This document shows positions 59,908-64,000 of a DNA stretch of 64,000 nt, one piece after another. Every line of letters begins with the position of its first letter. Positions within the stretch are counted from its first letter, which is position 1. Under the pieces are notes generated by a model that searched no databases, was not told the origin of the DNA, and saw only the letters and a list, made by a program, of their open reading frames with translations. Source of the stretch: VRUE01 sp963762205 (lineage in GTDB: Bacteria > Actinomycetota > Thermoleophilia > Solirubrobacterales > 70-9); contig CAVXJZ010000003.1 in NCBI GenBank assembly GCA_963762205.1, positions 434,001 to 498,000 of the forward strand, read 5' to 3'. The position numbers were made by a program, and so were the translations under genes.

Positions 59908-61490
59908 CCGGCCGGCGCGGGCCCGCGTGGTCTCCAGGGGGCGCCGCGACCGAAGGCGAGCAGGTACAGGCGCGCCGCCGCGGCCAGCGCCACGGCGAGG
60001 ATCGCCAGGGCGAGCGCGATCGCCAGCGGCTTGTGCCGGGGCGCCGCCGACCACCAGAAGGCGAGCGGGATCCGCAGCCTCGGTTCGGAGAGGTTGACCG
60101 TGCGGCTGCGGCCCTCGAACGGCGCGTAGGTGACCTCGAGCCCGTCGCTCCCCAGCGGTTCGAGGATCTGGGAGGAGATCAGGCCCTCGGTCTGGACGAG
60201 CAGCGCCGAGAGCTCGGGTATCCAGCGGGTCGGGTCGTCGCCGTAGGGGATCCGCTCGCGGTCGACGCCGATCCGGTCCTGGTAGATCGGCACCCCCGTC
60301 AGGGCGCGGACGACCTTCGTGTAGCGCGAGTAGGGGGCGGCGACGCCGATCACCTGGACGAGGATGCCGAGACAGGCGATGGCCGCCAGGACCTTCTGGC
60401 GGGTGACGGTCGACGCCCACCAGGCGATCGGGACCAGGAGCGCCCAGGCCGCCGGCACGATGTAGCGGGGCCCCCAGACCTCGTCGCCCCAGTAGATGGA
60501 GGCGCCGGAGAGCGCGGTCAGGCCGACGAAGAAGGCGAGCAACGCCAGGGTCAGGTTCGCGTCGGAGCGCCACATCCGCGGCAGGCCGAGCACGCCCAGC
60601 ACAACCAGGGGGCTGTAGAGGATCAGGCCTTTCCCGGGGCTGAAGAGGAGGCCGAGGAAGTTGAGGGGCGCGGCGATCGTGAGCGGCTCTTCGCCGTAGC
60701 CGAATTCGGTCACCGAGCCGTACCGGGACCAGTTGTACCAGCCGATCACGCCGATCCAGAGCAGGACGGGAAGACAGGCGGCGGTCCCCAGGCGCAGCCT
60801 CTGGCGGCGGTCGAAGCTCATCAACGCAGGCCAGAGCAGGATCGCGATCGGCAGCACGGTGAACAGCGCGTAGGCCTTCGTCGCCGCGGCCGCGCCGGTG
60901 GCGAGGCCGGTCAGGCCGAAGCTGAGGACAGAGGGCGAGCGGCGCGCCCAGAATCCGACCGCGAAGGCGACCATGGCCGCCGCCATGAAGGTCGTCTCCA
61001 TGCCGATCTTCGAGTACGGCCAGGCGATGCTGGCGACGGTGAATAGGGCGGCGATCGTCGTCGCCCACCGCAGCGAGCGCCTGGCCTGGAAGACCAGGGC
61101 GAAGAGGGCGACGGCGGCGACGGCGGCCATGAAGGGGTTGAAGAACCAGAGGAAGGCGTACCCGTTCGGGTAGCCGCCGAAATGCCCGACGGTCTTGTCG
61201 GCCAGGTGGCCGGTGGCGAAGAAGGGGGCCTCGAGCAGTGGCTGCAGGATCCCCGTTCGCGAGTAGAGGTGGCCGCCCTTTCCGGGGATGTCGGCCTTCA
61301 GCTTCGGCAGTTCGGGGTTTTCCCGATCCCAGAACCGGCCTTCGAGCACGAGCCCCTCCGTGACCGCCCCCGTCTCCGGCTCATACCCCGTCAGAGGTTG
61401 GGTCGAGAACGAATAGAGGCCAAAGGCCATCACGAAGACGAGCGCTCCGGCCAGCACCGGCCGCGGCAAGTTGGCTGTGCGACGGCGCAT
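59904..61490 (-). CDS. polytopic membrane glycosyltransferase-like protein (GT39/PMT type)
   Basis: 528 residues from ATG 61490, chosen because AAGGA lies 9 bp upstream; TTG 61508 is also in frame. About ten to twelve membrane helices, the first PVLAGALVFVMAFGLYSF. The first external loop contains YEPETGAVTEGLVLEGRFWD, acidic as in GT-C enzymes. GEEPLTIAAPLNFLGLLFSP is a family-typical block. Such proteins use polyprenyl-phosphate sugars made by GT2 enzymes like the one downstream. Acceptor unknown. Confidence 0.8.
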   Translation of the reverse strand: MRRRTANLPRPVLAGALVFVMAFGLYSFSTQPLTGYEPETGAVTEGLVLEGRFWDRENPELPKLKADIPGKGGHLYSRTGILQPLLEAPFFATGHLADKTVGHFGGYPNGYAFLWFFNPFMAAVAAVALFALVFQARRSLRWATTIAALFTVASIAWPYSKIGMETTFMAAAMVAFAVGFWARRSPSVLSFGLTGLATGAAAATKAYALFTVLPIAILLWPALMSFDRRQRLRLGTAACLPVLLWIGVIGWYNWSRYGSVTEFGYGEEPLTIAAPLNFLGLLFSPGKGLILYSPLVVLGVLGLPRMWRSDANLTLALLAFFVGLTALSGASIYWGDEVWGPRYIVPAAWALLVPIAWWASTVTRQKVLAAIACLGILVQVIGVAAPYSRYTKVVRALTGVPIYQDRIGVDRERIPYGDDPTRWIPELSALLVQTEGLISSQILEPLGSDGLEVTYAPFEGRSRTVNLSEPRLRIPLAFWWSAAPRHKPLAIALALAILAVALAAAARLYLLAFGRGAPWRPRGPAPAG

Positions 61491-61531
61491 TCTGGCTGAT
61501 CCTTTCAAACCGGTAGCGTGATGCCGAGAAC

Positions 61532-62623
61532 ATGGATCGTCTCCTGATCACGGGTGGCGCGGGCTTCGTGGGCTCCAACCTCGGCGTCGCGCTCGCCGCC
61601 AGGCACCCCGAGTGGGAGGTCCTTGCCCTCGACAACCTCTACCGCCGCGGCTCGGAGCTGAACCTGCCCCGGCTGCAGGACGCGGGGGTCGAGTTCGTCG
61701 AGGGCGACGTCCGCGAGCCCGCCGACCTGGAGCGGCTTCCCGCGATCTCCGCCCTGATCGAGTGCTCAGCCGAGCCCTCGGTGATGAGCGGGGTCGACGG
61801 CGACACCGGCTACCTCGTCCACACCAATCTCACCGGCGCCTACAACTGCCTCGAGCGCGCCCGCCGCGACGGCGCGTTCATGGTCTTCCTCTCGACCAGC
61901 CGCGTCTACCCGGTCGAGCCGCAGGTCGGGCTCGAGCTCGAGGAGGCCGAGACACGCTTCGAGATCGCCGCCGAGCAGGCCGTGCCGGGCGCCTCTCCCG
62001 CCGGCATCTCGGAGCTCTTCCCGATCGCCGGCGCGCGCACGCTATACGGCGCCACCAAGCTCGCGGCCGAGCACCTGATCGAGGAGTACCGGGCGGGTCT
62101 CGGCGTCCCCGCGGTGATCGACCGCTGCGGGGTGATCGCCGGCCCCTGGCAGATGGGAAAGGTCGACCAGGGGGTATTCACCCACTGGATGCTCGCCCAC
62201 CACTTCGGGAACCCACTCAGCTACATCGGCTTCGGCGGCAGGGGCAAGCAGGTCCGCGACCTGCTCCACGTCGATGACCTCGTCGACCTCGTCGAGCGCC
62301 AGCTGCTCGATCCCGACGGCTGGGACGGGCGCACGGTGAACGTCGGCGGCGGCCGCGAGGTCAGCCTCTCGCTGCTCGAGACGACCGCGATCTGCCGGAG
62401 GCTGACCGGAAACGAGGTGCCGATCGACCCGGTCGAGGAGACGCGGGCCGGAGACGTGCCGATATACCTTTCCGACTGCGGAAAGCTCTTCTCGTTGGAC
62501 GACTGGCGTCCGCGGCGAAGCGCCGAGCAGGTGCTCGCGGACATCCACCAATGGATCGTGGCCGACGAGGCGAGGATCGCCGCAGCGCTCGATATCGAAA
62601 CCCCGACCGGGGGAAGGGAGTAG
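61532..62623 (+). CDS. NAD-dependent epimerase/dehydratase (CDP-paratose-epimerase-like)
   Basis: 363 residues. LLITGGAGFVGSNLGVALAA is the NAD loop. FLSTSRVYPVEP and ARTLYGATKLAAEHLIEEY carry the S/T-Y-x3-K catalytic triad. Extended short-chain dehydrogenase that modifies a nucleotide-linked hexose. The next gene encodes a relative, with 7 bp between them. Confidence 0.87.
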   Translation: MDRLLITGGAGFVGSNLGVALAARHPEWEVLALDNLYRRGSELNLPRLQDAGVEFVEGDVREPADLERLPAISALIECSAEPSVMSGVDGDTGYLVHTNLTGAYNCLERARRDGAFMVFLSTSRVYPVEPQVGLELEEAETRFEIAAEQAVPGASPAGISELFPIAGARTLYGATKLAAEHLIEEYRAGLGVPAVIDRCGVIAGPWQMGKVDQGVFTHWMLAHHFGNPLSYIGFGGRGKQVRDLLHVDDLVDLVERQLLDPDGWDGRTVNVGGGREVSLSLLETTAICRRLTGNEVPIDPVEETRAGDVPIYLSDCGKLFSLDDWRPRRSAEQVLADIHQWIVADEARIAAALDIETPTGGRE

Positions 62624-62630
62624 TCACAGA

Positions 62631-63704
62631 ATGCCGATCGCGATCATCACCGGCTCGGGGGGCCTGATCGGCTCCGAGGCGGTCGGGCACTTCATCGAGA
62701 AGGGCTTCGACGTCGTCGGCATCGAGAACGACATGAGGGCGAGCTTCTTCGGCCCCGAGGCCTCGACGGCCCACGTCACCGAGCGCCTCGTCGCGACCCA
62801 TCCCGAGTTCCGCAACGAGGCGACCGACATCCGCGACGCGGACGCCGTCGAACGGATCTTCGGCGAGCACGCCGGCCGGATCGAGCTGATCGTCCACGCC
62901 GCCGCGCAGCCGTCGCACGACTGGGCCGCCGGCGACCCGCAGACCGACTTCTCCGTCAACGCCAACGGCACCCTGAACCTGCTCGAGGCGGCGCGCGCAC
63001 ACGCTCCCGACGCCCCCTTCATCTTCTGCTCGACCAACAAGGTCTACGGCGACACGCCCAACCGGCTGCCTCTCGAGGAGCAGGCGAAGCGACTGGAGCT
63101 CCCAGAGTCCCACCGCTACTTCAGGGGAATCGACACCTCGATGTCGATCGACTCCTCGACCCACTCGCTGTTCGGCGTCTCGAAGGTCGCGGCCGACCTC
63201 GCCGTGCAGGAGTACGGGCGCTATTTCGAGATGCCGACGGCCTGCTTCCGGGGCGGCTGCCTGACCGGGCCCCAGCACGCCGGGGCGAAGCTGCACGGCT
63301 TCCTCGCCTACCTGATGAAGTGCACCGCCACCGGGACGCCCTACACGGTGTTCGGCTACGCCGGCAAGCAGGTCCGCGACAACATCCACAGCGCCGACCT
63401 GATCGCCGCCTTCGAGGCCGTCCACGCGGCCCCGCGCCCGGCCGCCGTCTACAACATCGGCGGTGGCCGCCGCAGCAACTGCTCGATGCTGGAGGCGATC
63501 GAGATCTGCGAGCGGGTCGCGGGACGCGAGCTGAGCTGGGAGATGGGAGAGGAGCCGCGGATCGGCGACCATCGCTGGTGGATCTCCGACCTGGCGCCGT
63601 TCGAAGCCGACTACCCGGACTGGAGCCCGCGCTACGGGATCGAGGAGATCCTCACCGAGATGTACGAGCAGAACGTCGAGCGCTGGTCGGCGACCCCCGC
63701 CTGA
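62631..63704 (+). CDS. NAD-dependent nucleotide-sugar epimerase (CDP-tyvelose-epimerase-like)
   Basis: 357 residues. IAIITGSGGLIGSEAVGHFI, FIFCSTNKVYGDTPNRLPLE and LFGVSKVAADLAVQEYGRYF. In the last motif the usual catalytic Tyr of YxxxK is replaced by Phe (F-G-V-S-K), seen also in CDP-paratose 2-epimerases. GGCLTGPQHAGAKLHGFLAY is also characteristic. Probably epimerises a CDP- or GDP-linked sugar for the glycan made here. Its TGA abuts the next ATG. Confidence 0.87.
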   Translation: MPIAIITGSGGLIGSEAVGHFIEKGFDVVGIENDMRASFFGPEASTAHVTERLVATHPEFRNEATDIRDADAVERIFGEHAGRIELIVHAAAQPSHDWAAGDPQTDFSVNANGTLNLLEAARAHAPDAPFIFCSTNKVYGDTPNRLPLEEQAKRLELPESHRYFRGIDTSMSIDSSTHSLFGVSKVAADLAVQEYGRYFEMPTACFRGGCLTGPQHAGAKLHGFLAYLMKCTATGTPYTVFGYAGKQVRDNIHSADLIAAFEAVHAAPRPAAVYNIGGGRRSNCSMLEAIEICERVAGRELSWEMGEEPRIGDHRWWISDLAPFEADYPDWSPRYGIEEILTEMYEQNVERWSATPA

Positions 63705-64000
63705 ATGAAGCTTTCGGTCGTCATCCCCGCCCAGAACGAGGAGGGCTCGGTCGCGCAGACGGTCAACGGGATCGTCGAGGCGCTCGAGCGCGAGCAGGTC
63801 GACTACGAGGTGCTGGTCGTCGATGACGCCAGCGAGGATGCCACCGCCGAGGTGGTGGCCGGGATCGCCGCCGCGAACCCCCGCGTCCGCTGCCACCGCT
63901 CCCATTACGAACGCGGCTTCGGGATGGCGATCCGGGCCGGCCTCGACGAGTTCGAGGGCGACGCGGTGGTGATCGCGATGGCCGACGCCTCCGACGACCC
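63705..64000 (+). CDS. family 2 glycosyltransferase, 5' part
   Basis: 98 codons visible, cut by the window end. MKLSVVIPAQNEEGSVAQTV, LVVDDASEDATAEVV and IAMADASDDP, the last in the D-x-D position (A-D-A-S-D-D-P), show a polyprenyl-phosphate hexose synthase-like GT2. It begins 1 bp after the epimerase stop, so it belongs to that operon. Confidence 0.88.
   Translation, partial: MKLSVVIPAQNEEGSVAQTVNGIVEALEREQVDYEVLVVDDASEDATAEVVAGIAAANPRVRCHRSHYERGFGMAIRAGLDEFEGDAVVIAMADASDD

Overview
High-GC (about 70%) bacterial chromosome segment, dense and mostly free of mobile DNA. The gene families point to a deep-branching actinobacterium, most likely class Thermoleophilia (Solirubrobacterales); this is an inference from content, not from a marker gene. 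Supporting features are a fused PafB-PafC regulator, DtxR and PucR regulators, an HtaA-like domain fused to an exonuclease/phosphatase domain, and many genes whose start codon lies 6-9 nt after a TANNNT box, the layout of leaderless actinobacterial transcripts. No rRNA, CRISPR array, insertion sequence or prophage was seen. There is one tRNA, tRNA-Phe(GAA).

Layout. 1-2531: truncated VOC gene at the edge, an N-terminal remnant of glutamate decarboxylase, ferritin, and a frameshifted enolase-superfamily gene. 2544-17194: a polyamine/amine region with an Orn/Lys/Arg-type decarboxylase, a PuuB-like FAD oxidoreductase, an acylating-type aldehyde dehydrogenase, the ABC importer potA-potD-potB-potC, and, divergently, a class III aminotransferase, a PucR regulator, alanine dehydrogenase and a succinate-semialdehyde-type dehydrogenase. 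Together these could import a polyamine, transaminate it onto pyruvate, recycle the alanine and oxidise the aldehydes to succinate. 17250-19787: secreted RTX-like Ca-binding protein, then a tight three-gene unit (small AccE-like protein, dodecin, rhodanese). 19887-24156: assimilatory sulfate reduction (sulfite reductase, APS reductase, ATP sulfurylase, APS kinase). 24272-32822: nuclease-like DUF559 protein, PHP phosphoesterase, large secreted PKD protein, biotin-dependent carboxylase alpha chain, secreted sulfatase, HAD hydrolase. 32876-41361: sucCD, aminotransferase, DtxR regulator, HAD phosphatase, divergent folP, DUF1998 helicase, LOG-like protein. 41400-50313: GH15-like protein, tRNA-Phe, HtaA-EEP protein, alpha/beta hydrolase with an Asp nucleophile, paired fluoride channels, YhaM-like nuclease, PafBC. 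50437-55822: metallo-hydrolase, heavily frameshifted penicillin acylase, DJ-1/GlxA divergent pair, PPOX-type flavoprotein. 55896-64000: secreted glycosidase, four glycosyltransferases and two nucleotide-sugar epimerases, a surface-glycan locus running off the window.

Two sequence-level themes run through the window. First, single-base indels break many otherwise well-conserved frames. They are strongly clustered (1.4-9.8 kb and 51.3-53.6 kb) and absent from 9.8-26.6 kb, so either assembly error or real decay is possible. Second, intergenic DNA is rich in perfect inverted repeats and carries a dispersed gap-free 58-bp repeat (three copies, plus two related copies) around the alanine-dehydrogenase and sulfate-assimilation genes.
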